NCBI RefSeq assembly: GCF_040819555.1 | Contig: NZ_CP161920.1 | Location: 62,001-126,000 of the forward strand | DNA from: Nitratireductor sp. GISD-1A_MAKvit | GTDB taxonomy: Bacteria > Pseudomonadota > Alphaproteobacteria > Rhizobiales > Rhizobiaceae | DNA: 64,000 bases | Reading direction: 5' to 3' | Part shown: one piece after another, positions 19,393 to 28,040 of the stretch | Position numbering within the stretch: position 1 is the stretch's first letter | How the letters are laid out: each line of letters begins with the position of its first letter | Translations under genes and position numbers: made by a program | The notes under the pieces: generated by a model | What the model saw: the letters and a program-made list of their open reading frames with translations, nothing else | Databases searched by the model: none | What the model was told of the DNA's origin: nothing

Positions 19393-19421
19393 GGAGAGGG
19401 CGCCGGCTGGCGCACCTCTCC
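19393..19421 (-). promoter_or_regulatory. Hairpin downstream of the binding-protein gene (third ABC cassette)
   Basis: Bases 19393-19404 (GGAGAGGGCGCC) pair with 19409-19421, with one bulged base and a 4-base loop. It lies 11 bases past the binding-protein stop and before the permease start on the - strand. There is no T run, so transcript protection or partial attenuation is more likely than full termination. Confidence 0.65.
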
Positions 19422-19431
19422 GAAAGGATGG

Positions 19432-20986
19432 CTACTTCAGTTCCACTCCCCAGAAGATCTCCTTACCCGCACCCCACGGTGTGAAGCCTTCAAGATTGTT
19501 TCGTACCGCATAGAACTTGTCGCGGTGGCCAAGACCGATGGCCGGAACCTCTTCGATGAAGCGACGATGCAGCTCGTCAATGATGGCCTGGCGCTCTTCG
19601 CGGTCCGAAACCACCATGGCCTTTTCGACCAGTGCAATCGCCTCGGGATCCTTCCAGACCTTGCGAGACTGTTCGCCTGTGATCATCTCGAAGCTCAGGG
19701 CGGGGTCGAGCCGCGGGGAGTAGCTGAACGATTGCATCTGATATTCACCGGAGGTGTAGGCATCGAGCTGGGTTCCCCACTCGAGCACCTTCAGCTCGGC
19801 GTTGATGCCCACTTTCTTGAGCATGGACTGGGCGATGAGCGCGCGCTCATAATAGGCTCCCGACCTCTTGTTGGTCAGAATCTCGATCGGCTGGCCTTCA
19901 TAGCCGGCCTCCTGAAGCAGCGCCTTGGCCTTTTCCGGGTCATAGGGCAGCTGTTCCCACTGAACGTCGGAGAAAAACGATGAGGCCGGCGGCAATGGTG
20001 AAGGGTTGGCGCGGCCGCGGCCCTTCCGAGATCACCGCCACAACCTGTTCGCGATTGATGGCATGCGCCATGGCCTGGCGGATCCGCCTGTCCTTCAGGA
20101 GTGGGTCGTTCGAGTTCAGGAGGAGTGTATCCCAAAGGGCCGTTTCAGCGTTCACGATCTGCGTGTTCGGAGCCGCTTCCATCTCCACCAGATCCGCGGG
20201 CTGAACCGTTAGAAGATCGATGTCGCCAGCGAGATAAGCAGCCTTCGAGACAGAGGGCTCGGGCAAAATCTGCAGTCGAACCCTGTCGAAGAGAACTTTC
20301 TTGGCACCTGCATAACCATCCTGCGGGTCGGAGCGGCTTGCATAATCGTCAAATTTTTCGAGATCGATGTAGCGACCGTATTTGACTTCCCCGAACCTGA
20401 AGGGCCCGGTCGCCACCGGTTCCACCCACTTCCCGTCTGCATCGACAGAATCCGGGTGAAGCACTGCCGTGTTCCCGCAGTCGAAACGCGCAAGATTGCC
20501 CAGGAAGGTCGCGCTTGGGCTCGCAAGACGATAGATGACGGTGTGCGCATCGGGCGCTTCCATGGAAACGACTTCCGGCCCGTTTTCACCGCTGAAATAG
20601 CTCCGGCAGCGCCATTTCGTTTGCGGGTCCATAAAGCGATCCCACGACCATTTGACATGCTCGGAAGTCATGACTTCCCCGTTGTGAAACGGGACGCCCT
20701 CACGCAGTTTGAACGTGTAGGTGAGACCGTCTTCGCTCACGGTCCAGGAGTCGGCCAGCATCGGCTTGATGGAGAAGTCCCCCGCATAGGCCACAAGCCC
20801 CTCAACCACATGCATGTGAATGGTGTCGGTATTGCCATCGCGATCCACACCGGGATTGGTGCCGCGTATGTCCTGGATAAAGGCCGCCTTGAGCACGGTT
20901 TCGGCCTGCGCGATGCCGCTGGAGGAGAGCAGCAAGGCGGACGCGAATGCCGCCAATACGTGTTTTCCTACGGGTTTCTTGTGCAT
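19432..20986 (-). pseudogene. ABC transporter periplasmic peptide-binding protein, SBP_bac_5, frameshifted as read
   Basis: The ATG at 20986, preceded by GGAGAACCGAC, opens with a Sec signal peptide (LAAFASALLLSSSGIAQA). The body carries the SBP_bac_5 pattern: DSWTVSEDGLTYTFKLR, FHNGE, then AMAHAINREQ. After VISEG the frame changes, and the last third (DVQWEQLPYDPEKAKALL onward) is in the next frame. Removing one base from the CCC run at 20021-20023 joins them as ISEGRGRANPSPLPP and gives about 517 residues, normal for the family. It is the ligand receptor for the permeases downstream. The single indel in an otherwise intact operon suggests sequence error. Confidence 0.85.
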
Positions 20987-21057
20987 GTCGGTTCTCCCAT
21001 TATGCGAGCTGTTGTTGTCGTTGTGGTTTCGAGCTCAATTGATTGCGAGGTTCGGGT

Positions 21058-22176
21058 TCAAAGGGTGTAGGTCGCGTATTCGCCCTCTTTATATGGCGAT
21101 TGGCGGACCCGCATCGTCCTGGCTGAAGCATCCATGAGGATCGTGGCGACCGTCGCAGATATCGACTGGCTCCTGTTGCGCGACACAGGAGAGCGGAGCA
21201 CGCCAGCCGGATGACCGAAAGCGTCGGAGAAAGCCTCTTCGAAATCAGCCTGGGTGATCTGATCTCCGGCCCTGTCAAGCCGGGTCCGCACGCGGCGGTC
21301 GCGGTATAGCGTATCCATGCCGTTCAACAGGCCCTTGTCCACCACCTTGGCCTGCGCTGCCGGCGACAAGAAATGATTGGCATGGACGAGCAGACCATTG
21401 TCGGGAACGAGCCAGAATATTTCCTCAGGCGTGGTTTCCAGGTCGAATGCCTCGCCTCCATCCCCCGCATAACTGATGATCATGTTGTTGGAGACGGTGC
21501 GCGGTGAGGAAGCCACCGCCTGCAGGGCAGCGGGATATGTTTCAGCTTCGAGCACGAGGCGCCGGATAACGGATAGCGGGATTCCCGGTTTGGCCCAGCT
21601 CTCTCCGGCAATCTGCAGATTGTTGCCGGTGATGGCGATCCCTGCGTCGTTGAAACCGGCGCGGGCAAGGCCTCCAGCCTCGACATAGGTCATAAGGTCT
21701 GGTCCGTCTTCACGACGAACAACCAGGACAACCGTCGTCTCTTCGCATTCGGGCCGCCAGTCCCAGTTCTGCCCATGGATCAGCCGTCCTTCGGCAGTGC
21801 GCTCAGGCATTGCAACCGCTGCCGTGCAGCCATCATCAAGCGCCTTTCGGTCCTCTGCTTCAAGGTTCATTCCGGCCGCATTCAGGATCTCGCTGCGCCC
21901 GTTGATCAGAAGAACGTCGGTCAGGTCGACACCCGCGCCTCGCGCCACCGCAATCAGCTCGCGATGCTGCTCCGGGCAGGTCTGTTCCAGCGTTTCGGCC
22001 AGCAGGCTGCCTGCTTTGACCACGGCATCCCAGGTGCATCCTTTTGCTGCGAGAAATGTCTGATATCGCTCGACACCGCACTTGATCTGCGCGTCGGCAG
22101 CCCGGCCATAGGCCTCGCCGCGCACTTCGGCCGGGCCTTCGACCTCTATCTGGGGAGGAGGCGTGACACTGCTCAT
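21058..22176 (-). CDS. C45 family autoproteolytic acyltransferase/hydrolase
   Basis: A 372-residue Ntn-hydrolase. The conserved C117 (DDGCTAAVAM) is the residue that becomes the N-terminal nucleophile after self-cleavage, and the following strand GRLIHGQNWDW is typical of isopenicillin-N acyltransferase-like proteins. The protein would be cytoplasmic, as no signal peptide is seen. Family members hydrolyse or transfer acyl groups on amides. The ATG overlaps the alpha/beta hydrolase stop, and the gene runs into a peptide importer, so the pair probably processes an acylated peptide or amide taken up by that importer. Confidence 0.85.
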   Translation of the reverse strand: MSSVTPPPQIEVEGPAEVRGEAYGRAADAQIKCGVERYQTFLAAKGCTWDAVVKAGSLLAETLEQTCPEQHRELIAVARGAGVDLTDVLLINGRSEILNAAGMNLEAEDRKALDDGCTAAVAMPERTAEGRLIHGQNWDWRPECEETTVVLVVRREDGPDLMTYVEAGGLARAGFNDAGIAITGNNLQIAGESWAKPGIPLSVIRRLVLEAETYPAALQAVASSPRTVSNNMIISYAGDGGEAFDLETTPEEIFWLVPDNGLLVHANHFLSPAAQAKVVDKGLLNGMDTLYRDRRVRTRLDRAGDQITQADFEEAFSDAFGHPAGVLRSPVSRNRSQSISATVATILMDASARTMRVRQSPYKEGEYATYTL

Positions 22177-23033
22177 TTTGAAGCCTGATCCCCCTGATTC
22201 TGAAGGACACTGCGGAAGAACCGGATTGTGTAGGGAACAATGCCTTCCATATTGTGGGCGACCCCCGGCACAATGTCCTGTGTGACGGTCACTCCTTCTT
22301 TCTCAAGCGAGGCACGCAGACTGTTGTTCCGGTCAACACGGGTCAGACCGGCATCATTGGCTCCCTCCATATACCGCCGGCCGCCTTCCCTGTGCTGGAT
22401 CTCCCACGTCTCAACATCAGCACCACCAACGGCGAGGTGCACCTTGACTGCACGAAGCGCGGGCACATTGAGATCCCGGCCAAACAGCTCTCGCATATTG
22501 CGAATGCCGACCCACCAGTCCCTGTCGCGGTCGAGCAGGGTGACGGAGCCCGGCGAGCCGATGGAAACCGCTTTGAGTTTCTCGGGGTGGAGGATCAGAA
22601 ACCGATGCGTGAAGTGCCCTCCGCCGGAAAACCCGAACAGCATGAAGGGCGGAAAGCGACAGCCGAGCATCTCCTCGACTTCTGCCACCATCGAAAGCAA
22701 CACCAGATCATAGCGTATGTCGCCTTCCAGTATGTATTTGTAGCCGTCTGCATCCCCGTCTCCGCGCACCCCCACTGGAAAGAGCGGAGCGAGCACGACC
22801 GTGTTGTTGTAGTGGCCGAAACCGGCAAAGGCCTCGCGATACTGAAACTGCATGCGTGCGGTACCGTGCACCGCGACCAGCAGCTCGGGATTTCCGACCG
22901 TATCGATGTCTTCGGGAACATAGAGACTGTAGCTGAAGCGCGGGTCCGCCTTGCAGGAAAAGATTGTTGTCCGTCCTCGCTGATAAAGCGCCTTGCGGCG
23001 ATCCTCCGCGGAATGTGTCGATTGCGCTAGCAC
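22173..23033 (-). CDS. Alpha/beta hydrolase
   Basis: The nucleophile elbow GFSGGGHF is clear (the serine lies about residue 136 from the chosen start). The oxyanion motif VHGTAR comes earlier, and a late Asp (GGADVETW) and His (GVAHNMEG) complete a likely triad. I chose the GTG at 23033 because AAGGAG stands 6 bases before it; the frame extends 10 codons further to 23063 without such a site. No signal peptide is seen. It heads the operon hydrolase - C45 hydrolase - binding protein - permeases - ATPase. The substrate is unknown; an ester or amide in the imported compound is likely. Confidence 0.8.
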   Translation of the reverse strand: MLAQSTHSAEDRRKALYQRGRTTIFSCKADPRFSYSLYVPEDIDTVGNPELLVAVHGTARMQFQYREAFAGFGHYNNTVVLAPLFPVGVRGDGDADGYKYILEGDIRYDLVLLSMVAEVEEMLGCRFPPFMLFGFSGGGHFTHRFLILHPEKLKAVSIGSPGSVTLLDRDRDWWVGIRNMRELFGRDLNVPALRAVKVHLAVGGADVETWEIQHREGGRRYMEGANDAGLTRVDRNNSLRASLEKEGVTVTQDIVPGVAHNMEGIVPYTIRFFRSVLQNQGDQASK

Positions 23034-23091
23034 ACACGTCTCCTTCTTCAAAACTGACGGCACGCTAATTGGGAACTTTTATCGAGTCAAT

Positions 23092-23103
23092 ATTGGCGCC
23101 AAT
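23092..23103. promoter_or_regulatory. 12-bp perfect palindrome, candidate operator of the divergent GntR regulator
   Basis: ATTGGCGCCAAT is a perfect inverted repeat in the 275-base region between the hydrolase operon (- strand) and the GntR gene (+ strand). Surrounding DNA is AT-rich, as expected for divergent promoters. Assignment to the adjacent regulator is by position only. Confidence 0.4.
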
Positions 23104-23308
23104 TTAAAAACATCATATGTTGGCAAATATGCCGTTCCAGCTTGCGCCGACACAGGGGGATAGCGCATTTTGCCTCGACCGCAGGGGCGGCAAAACCCGA
23201 CGAACAAGTGTGTCTGCCGTGTGGAAATGCAGCAGGCTTGCAGGTATAAACGCGCTGAAATTGGAACTCGTCTTGCGAACGCCTTCCCCACAAACCATAG
23301 GTGAGACA

Positions 23309-23971
23309 TTGCCGGAAACCGCAAAATCGCCGAAAAACGCCGACAGGGAGCACGTTCAGCTCTCTGAGCGGATTGTCAGAGACATCAACATCGGCGAATA
23401 CGGTCCGGGTGAATGGCTGAAGCAGATCGACCTGGAACAGCGATATGGCGTGACCCGCATCGCGGTGCGGCGGGTTCTCGACGAGCTGGTAGCCAAACGC
23501 CTGGTCGAGCACATTCCAAATCGCGGATACCGGGTCTACGCGCTCAGTCCAAAACAGCGTCGCGAGGTGTCGGAGATACGCACGCTTCTGGAAACGGCAG
23601 CGGCGCCGGGCATTGTGGAACAGGCGACTGAGAAAGACATCGCGGAGCTCACGACGCTGGCGGAAGGTTTCAAGGAAGCAGCCTACAATGGCACTATCCT
23701 TGAGCAGAACGAGGCCAATCTCCGTTTCCACCTGAGGCTTCTCGAGCTCTGCTCCAACAAATCTCTGGTGGAGCTGATTACCGAGTTGAGACAGCGTGGT
23801 CCGGCGGCACCGGTTACCCGCTGGCACACGGTGGCACAGCTTGAAAAGGCATCCAACGACCATTTCCTGATTGTGGAGGCAATCAGGAACAGGGATGTGG
23901 AGGCAATGAAAGAGGTCATCACAAGCCACATCAACGACAAGGGTCCCGACCGGGCTGCGACCGGCGACTGA
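23309..23971 (+). CDS. GntR family transcriptional regulator, FadR/FCD subfamily
   Basis: The winged HTH (LKQIDLEQRYGVTRIAVRRVL) is followed by a helical FCD ligand domain (EIRTLLETAAAPGIVEQA to HLRLLELCSNKSL). I chose the TTG at 23309 after AGGTGAGACA, because the frame extending back to 23117 encodes a Cys/Arg-rich stretch unlike the family; the true start is uncertain. From 23309 the protein has 220 residues, typical for FCD regulators. It is divergent from the hydrolase/peptide-importer operon and most likely represses it until an organic-acid or amino-acid ligand binds. Confidence 0.8.
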   Translation: MPETAKSPKNADREHVQLSERIVRDINIGEYGPGEWLKQIDLEQRYGVTRIAVRRVLDELVAKRLVEHIPNRGYRVYALSPKQRREVSEIRTLLETAAAPGIVEQATEKDIAELTTLAEGFKEAAYNGTILEQNEANLRFHLRLLELCSNKSLVELITELRQRGPAAPVTRWHTVAQLEKASNDHFLIVEAIRNRDVEAMKEVITSHINDKGPDRAATGD

Positions 23972-25148
23972 AACCCGTTGGCGACACCGGCTGAACCACG
24001 GGACCCGCACATCTCTGACGGGTCAGGGATGAAGCGCTAACTGCTTTCCCTCGCATGGTCCGGGGCCGCGATCGAACCCCGCTCGATGTACCGGGGCCCC
24101 GTTTGACCACAGCCCGCCCCTCCGCGTCGTATCCCTCAATGCGCTCGAGAAGCATGGTCGCGGCAGCCTCTCCCATGGCAAGACGGGGCTGAGCCATCGT
24201 TGTGATGCCGGGGGAAAGAAAACTCATCCATTCGAGATCGTCAAAACAGACAAGCGAGAGTTCCCGCGGCACGGCCAGCCCCGCTGCGGATACCGCACCG
24301 ATCACGCCTTCAGACATGGTGCCGTCTGTGGCAAACACGGCGCTCGGACGGTCAGCATTCTCGAACAGCGCCTTGACCGCCGCCTGTGCAGCACCTGCCG
24401 AATAGGCGCCCACCCGGCAGATGAGCGAAGGGGCGACTTCCAGCTCTGCTTGTCGGTGCGCGCGCAGATATCCGAGCAGGCGCTGCCAGCTCGGATACAG
24501 CGTGTCCGTCGACAGCACCTCACCGGCAAGACCGCGCCTTATGAACCCATTCAGACCGCCTTCCTGTTCTTCGAGCAGCTCGCTTACCAGCCCGATACGT
24601 GTGTGGCCGGCCGAAATCAGTGCAGCAACGGCCCGTTCAGAGGCAGCAATATTGTCGACCGTAACCCGGTCCACCGCCATCCCGGCCACACCACGGTCGA
24701 GAAGGACGAGTGGTAGGCCCGCTGCCTGAAGGTCGCGCAGATGGTGCGCGCGCAGAGTATCGCAGGGAGAAACGATCAGCCCGTCAACCTGTTTCTCCAT
24801 CAACAGATTGACCGCGCGGATCTCCTTGTCGAGTCTTTCATCCGAGTTCACGATCAACAGACCGAAATCCCTGCTTTCGACCACATCGGCTATGCCACGC
24901 AGAATCGAGGCATAAAACGGGTTCTGGATGTCTCCGGCAACGACGCCGATGGTGCGTGTCTTGCCCGTAATGAGACTGCGGGCGAGTGCATTGGTGCGAT
25001 AGCCGAGCTTGCGCGCCGCCTGCATCACCTGCTCGCGCGTTTCCTCTTTTGCATAACCGTAGCGACCGAGAACCCGGCCCGCGGTGGCAGTCGAAACACC
25101 CGCCAACCGCGCCACGTCTGCTATCGTTGCCTTCGATTTTTTCGCCAC
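23931..25148 (-). CDS. LacI family transcriptional regulator (C-terminus altered by a probable indel)
   Basis: The N-terminal LacI HTH (TIADVARLAGVSTATAGRVL) is followed by a sugar-binding-type core (IGVVAGDIQNPFYASILRG, SVCFDD-like LVCFDDLEWMS). I chose GTG at 25148 with GGAAGGGA upstream; GTG at 25172 is also possible. The last part reads abnormally and runs 41 bases into the GntR gene. Adding one G to GGGG at 24093-24096 gives KRGPRYIERGSIAAP and a stop at 24037, the usual LacI ending. It is likely the repressor acting on TGnGAACGTTCTCA-like sites at 28009 and 28965. Confidence 0.85.
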   Translation of the reverse strand: MAKKSKATIADVARLAGVSTATAGRVLGRYGYAKEETREQVMQAARKLGYRTNALARSLITGKTRTIGVVAGDIQNPFYASILRGIADVVESRDFGLLIVNSDERLDKEIRAVNLLMEKQVDGLIVSPCDTLRAHHLRDLQAAGLPLVLLDRGVAGMAVDRVTVDNIAASERAVAALISAGHTRIGLVSELLEEQEGGLNGFIRRGLAGEVLSTDTLYPSWQRLLGYLRAHRQAELEVAPSLICRVGAYSAGAAQAAVKALFENADRPSAVFATDGTMSEGVIGAVSAAGLAVPRELSLVCFDDLEWMSFLSPGITTMAQPRLAMGEAAATMLLERIEGYDAEGRAVVKRGPGTSSGVRSRPRTMRGKAVSASSLTRQRCAGPVVQPVSPTGFSRRSQPGRDPCR

Positions 25149-25236
25149 CGCTTGCCGTTCCCTTCCGCCCACACCTTTCTGCTTTAACTACGCGTGATTG
25201 CAGAAATCACCACCGGCAGCGAGTCCGAAATGCTTC

Positions 25237-26172
25237 TCATGCGGCATTGTGCAGGGCGATCGCCGTGAAGACATCGAGATGAGCACCGCCAACATTCTTG
25301 AAAACCGTGATCTCGTCCGCTGTGCGCCGCCCCTGCACCCTGCCCTGTGCAAGATCGAAATGGTCGCCCGCGATTTGTGCCGCGTTGATCGCTCCGCTGG
25401 CGAGCGCCGGCCCCAGATCGCCCGTGTTTTCCATGCCGCAGCGTGTGTCGACAAACACGCGACCGCGCGTGAGCGCCTCATCATCGGTTTCCCGCAGACT
25501 GGTCATGTAGGCACCGACAAGGTCCAGATGCGTACCCGGTTTCAGCAGAGCCCCCCTGATGAGAGTGCGGTCAGACATGGTCACACACGTAATCACATCC
25601 GCACTTGCCGCAGCTTCGTCGATATCAGCGACCGACTGCGCGTCCACCCCGTTTCGGCGCAGGCTATCGGCCACTTCTTCCGCCTTGCGCACGGTACGGT
25701 TCCAGATCAGGACCCGCTTCAGCGAAGGTCGCGCGGCCAGGTGGGCAGCGGCAAAATGCGGCGCGAGCGCTCCTGCGCCCACCACCAGCAGCACCTGCGC
25801 ATCCTCGCGGGAAAGCAGCAGGGAGCCAAGAGCGGAATCGCCCGCCGTCTTGCGCGCGGTCATGGCTGCTCCGTCAGCCACCAGCACCGGCGCGCCGGTT
25901 TCGCCGTCAAACATGGCGACCAGACCCTGCACATTGGGTTGCGGCGGGGAAAGCCTTTCATTGCCGGGAAAAACGCCAACCATCTTCACAGCGATCGGCC
26001 CCCCCGGCACCCAGCCTGGAAGCGTGATGAACTGGTTGCCCGTGTCTGCCGGGTCGTTCTGTACCACGACGTCCGACACAGGCATCGCGCCGCGATGGGC
26101 CTGCAGGAGAGCGTCGATCAGTTTGGGCCAGGGCAGGGCAGCATGGACGGCTGCAGCGTCGAAGACCTTCAT
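25237..26172 (-). CDS. Ornithine cyclodeaminase/mu-crystallin family protein
   Basis: A 311-residue NAD(P)-binding enzyme. The family's substrate-site motif AVKMVGVFPGN (residues about 67-77) and the Rossmann motif VVGAGALAPHFAAAHL (about 125-140) are present, followed by HLDLVGAYMTSLRE. The ATG at 26172 has GAGGAAA upstream; the longer frame runs into the next gene. Members cyclise ornithine to proline, reduce pyrroline- or piperideine-2-carboxylate, or oxidise opines. Sitting next to FrlB-like and kinase genes, it could process the amino acid freed from a sugar-amino-acid conjugate. This role is inferred. Confidence 0.85.
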   Translation of the reverse strand: MKVFDAAAVHAALPWPKLIDALLQAHRGAMPVSDVVVQNDPADTGNQFITLPGWVPGGPIAVKMVGVFPGNERLSPPQPNVQGLVAMFDGETGAPVLVADGAAMTARKTAGDSALGSLLLSREDAQVLLVVGAGALAPHFAAAHLAARPSLKRVLIWNRTVRKAEEVADSLRRNGVDAQSVADIDEAAASADVITCVTMSDRTLIRGALLKPGTHLDLVGAYMTSLRETDDEALTRGRVFVDTRCGMENTGDLGPALASGAINAAQIAGDHFDLAQGRVQGRRTADEITVFKNVGGAHLDVFTAIALHNAA

Positions 26173-26200
26173 TACATTTCCTCGTTGGGCCCACCGGGGC

Positions 26201-26905
26201 TCAATTGTTGACGGCGAGCGTGACCAGATGACAGGGTGTGACGGTCTGCGACAGGGCGAGGGGAAGCCCCGCTCTGTCAAAAACCAGTTTCTCGATCCGA
26301 TAGACAGGCTGCGTGGTCGAAACACCTAGCACTCCGGCTTCGTCGGCGCGGGCGAAGCCTACGTCGATCTGCCGCTCGGCGCTCGCCGGCTCTGCTCCAT
26401 AAGCACTGCGAAGGCTGGCAAAGAAACTCCCGCCCGCCGTTACGGGTTCAAGCACATCGGCAAAACGCTCGGCGTCCACATACAGGTTTTCCAACGTCAT
26501 CGGTTGATCGTTCATTTCGAGCAGACGCACGAAACGATACAGCCGCGTCGCCTGAAGCCGCGCCGCAGTGGTTGGAGAAGTTGCGTTCTCTTCACACTCC
26601 AGCACGCGGTGCCCCGCTTTGTGCCCCTGCCCCTCGATCACATCGCTAAAACCCGAAAGCGAGATGGTCTGTTGCACCTTGCGCGGAGCAACCAGCGTGC
26701 CCCTGCCCTGCTGACGCACCAGACGCCCCTCCGCGCATAGCTCTGCGACTGCCCTGCGCAGAGTGATCCGACTGACGCCGTATTTCGCGCAGAGGTCGAA
26801 TTCGGACGGCAGAAAGCTGCCTTCAGCAAGACGTCCTGCCTCTATCTCGGACAGAAGCTTGCGCCGCACCTGTTCGTAGAGCGGCAGGAGGTCTTCTTGC
26901 GCCAT
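26201..26905 (-). CDS. GntR family transcriptional regulator, HutC/UTRA subfamily
   Basis: A 234-residue regulator with N-terminal winged HTH (FDLCAKYGVSRITLRRAVAEL) and a C-terminal UTRA sensor domain (RFVRLLEMNDQPMTLENLYVD, ending VYRIEKLVFDRAGLPLALS). It starts 7 bases after the FrlB-like gene, as the second gene of that operon. HutC-type regulators sense phosphosugars or amino acids; FrlR of the fructoselysine operon belongs to this group. A near-palindromic site, TATGACGACATA, lies in the divergent promoter region. Confidence 0.88.
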   Translation of the reverse strand: MAQEDLLPLYEQVRRKLLSEIEAGRLAEGSFLPSEFDLCAKYGVSRITLRRAVAELCAEGRLVRQQGRGTLVAPRKVQQTISLSGFSDVIEGQGHKAGHRVLECEENATSPTTAARLQATRLYRFVRLLEMNDQPMTLENLYVDAERFADVLEPVTAGGSFFASLRSAYGAEPASAERQIDVGFARADEAGVLGVSTTQPVYRIEKLVFDRAGLPLALSQTVTPCHLVTLAVNN

Positions 26906-26912
26906 TGTGGCC

Positions 26913-27917
26913 TCAATAGTCGGTGAGCTTCTTCATGTAGCGGCGACCGTCGAGCATGACCTGCTGACGATGGTCAGCAACCTTATAGATGAAGCGCCAA
27001 AGCGTGTCGAAGAAGATGAGCGGAACGACATTTCCTTGGAACCGCGGGTCTATTCCCGCAAGGTCAAGCTCCGCCGCATCCAGAACCAGTATGTTCTCGG
27101 CCCTGCCGAAACGGTGCAGGAACGCCTCGGCGCGCTCATCCAGTGCCCGGGTCGAATCGATACCCTTCATCAGCACGAAGCACCGGGTCTCGTCCAGGAC
27201 TTCAAACGGGCCATGGAAGAACTCGTTCGAGTGTATGGCCTGGCTGTTGATCCACTGCATCTCCATCAAAACACAGATGGCAAAGGAATAGGCCGCACCA
27301 TAGCTCGCCCCGGATGCCATCGTGTAGATCACATCCTGCTTCGCGAAATGTTCGGCATACCGGTCCCAAAGGGGTGCATAGGTTTCCTGTGCGCGGTCGA
27401 TTACCGCCTGCAGACCGGAAAGACTCTCGATCAGAACACCCGTCAGGTCTTCTCCACCGGATGCGGCCACGAGCCCCATCACGATCTGGTAGATGATGGA
27501 GTAATTGCTGTCCTTCGCGTCGATCGGAACGCCCGTCGTGTAGGGCGCCTCGAACTTCACCGGATGATCGACGGCCGCACCGAGCGGTGAATCGGGATCA
27601 ACCGTCAGACCAATAGTGACAGCTCCCTTCTCCCTTGCGAATTTCGCGGCTGCCGTTGTTTCCCTTGTCGTTCCCGTCATGGAGCAGAGAATCACGAGCG
27701 TATCCGGTCCAAGGCGTTTGGGCTGACGGGCAACGAATTCAGCGGCGTTGAAGACGTCCGAGGGCAGCGATGCATGCTGATCGAACATGAACTTGGCCGG
27801 ATGCATGATCGACAGCGACCCCCCACAGGCCACAAAGAAAACATGGCGCAGCGCCGTCACGTCGATCGACGACAATGCGGCCGAAACGGCCGGATGGTAG
27901 CGGTCGGGTAGAGACAT
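26913..27917 (-). CDS. frlB: SIS-domain sugar isomerase, FrlB (fructosamine-6-phosphate deglycase)-like
   Basis: A 334-residue double-SIS protein: first SIS with HVFFVACGGSLSIMHPA and CSMTGTTRETTAA, second with VIYTMASGASYGAAYS. The active-site segment HSNEFFHGPFEVLDE matches the FrlB pattern better than GlmS. FrlB-type enzymes split 6-phosphofructosyl-amino acids to glucose 6-phosphate and the free amino acid. An FrlD-type kinase is divergently encoded 123 bases away, supporting an Amadori-compound pathway. The exact amino acid partner cannot be told from sequence. Confidence 0.82.
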   Translation of the reverse strand: MSLPDRYHPAVSAALSSIDVTALRHVFFVACGGSLSIMHPAKFMFDQHASLPSDVFNAAEFVARQPKRLGPDTLVILCSMTGTTRETTAAAKFAREKGAVTIGLTVDPDSPLGAAVDHPVKFEAPYTTGVPIDAKDSNYSIIYQIVMGLVAASGGEDLTGVLIESLSGLQAVIDRAQETYAPLWDRYAEHFAKQDVIYTMASGASYGAAYSFAICVLMEMQWINSQAIHSNEFFHGPFEVLDETRCFVLMKGIDSTRALDERAEAFLHRFGRAENILVLDAAELDLAGIDPRFQGNVVPLIFFDTLWRFIYKVADHRQQVMLDGRRYMKKLTDY

Positions 27918-27937
27918 CGGATATCATCCTTTTCGTA

Positions 27938-27949
27938 TATGACGACATA
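27938..27949. promoter_or_regulatory. Near-palindrome TATGACGACATA, candidate HutC-type GntR operator
   Basis: The 12-mer differs from its own reverse complement at only two positions and lies 20 bases upstream of the FrlB-like start, where it could block the - strand promoter. Link to the GntR gene at 26201-26905 is by position and by the usual behaviour of that family. Confidence 0.35.
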
Positions 27950-28008
27950 AGACATATTAATTTTTCAATTCAAGTGTCAAGGAGCCATTGACAAGGCGGG
28001 AGATTTAT

Positions 28009-28022
28009 TGCGAACGTTCTCA
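28009..28022. promoter_or_regulatory. LacI-family operator-like site upstream of the FrlD-type kinase
   Basis: TGCGAACGTTCTCA is nearly a perfect palindrome with the central CG typical of LacI-family operators (core GAACGTTC). It lies 19 bases before the kinase start. A TTGACA at 27988-27993 could be the -35 element, but no clear -10 follows at 17 bases. The same 11-mer AACGTTCTCAT recurs upstream of the TRAP gene at 28969-28979. Confidence 0.5.
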
Positions 28023-28040
28023 TAGTGTCATGAAAATGAG

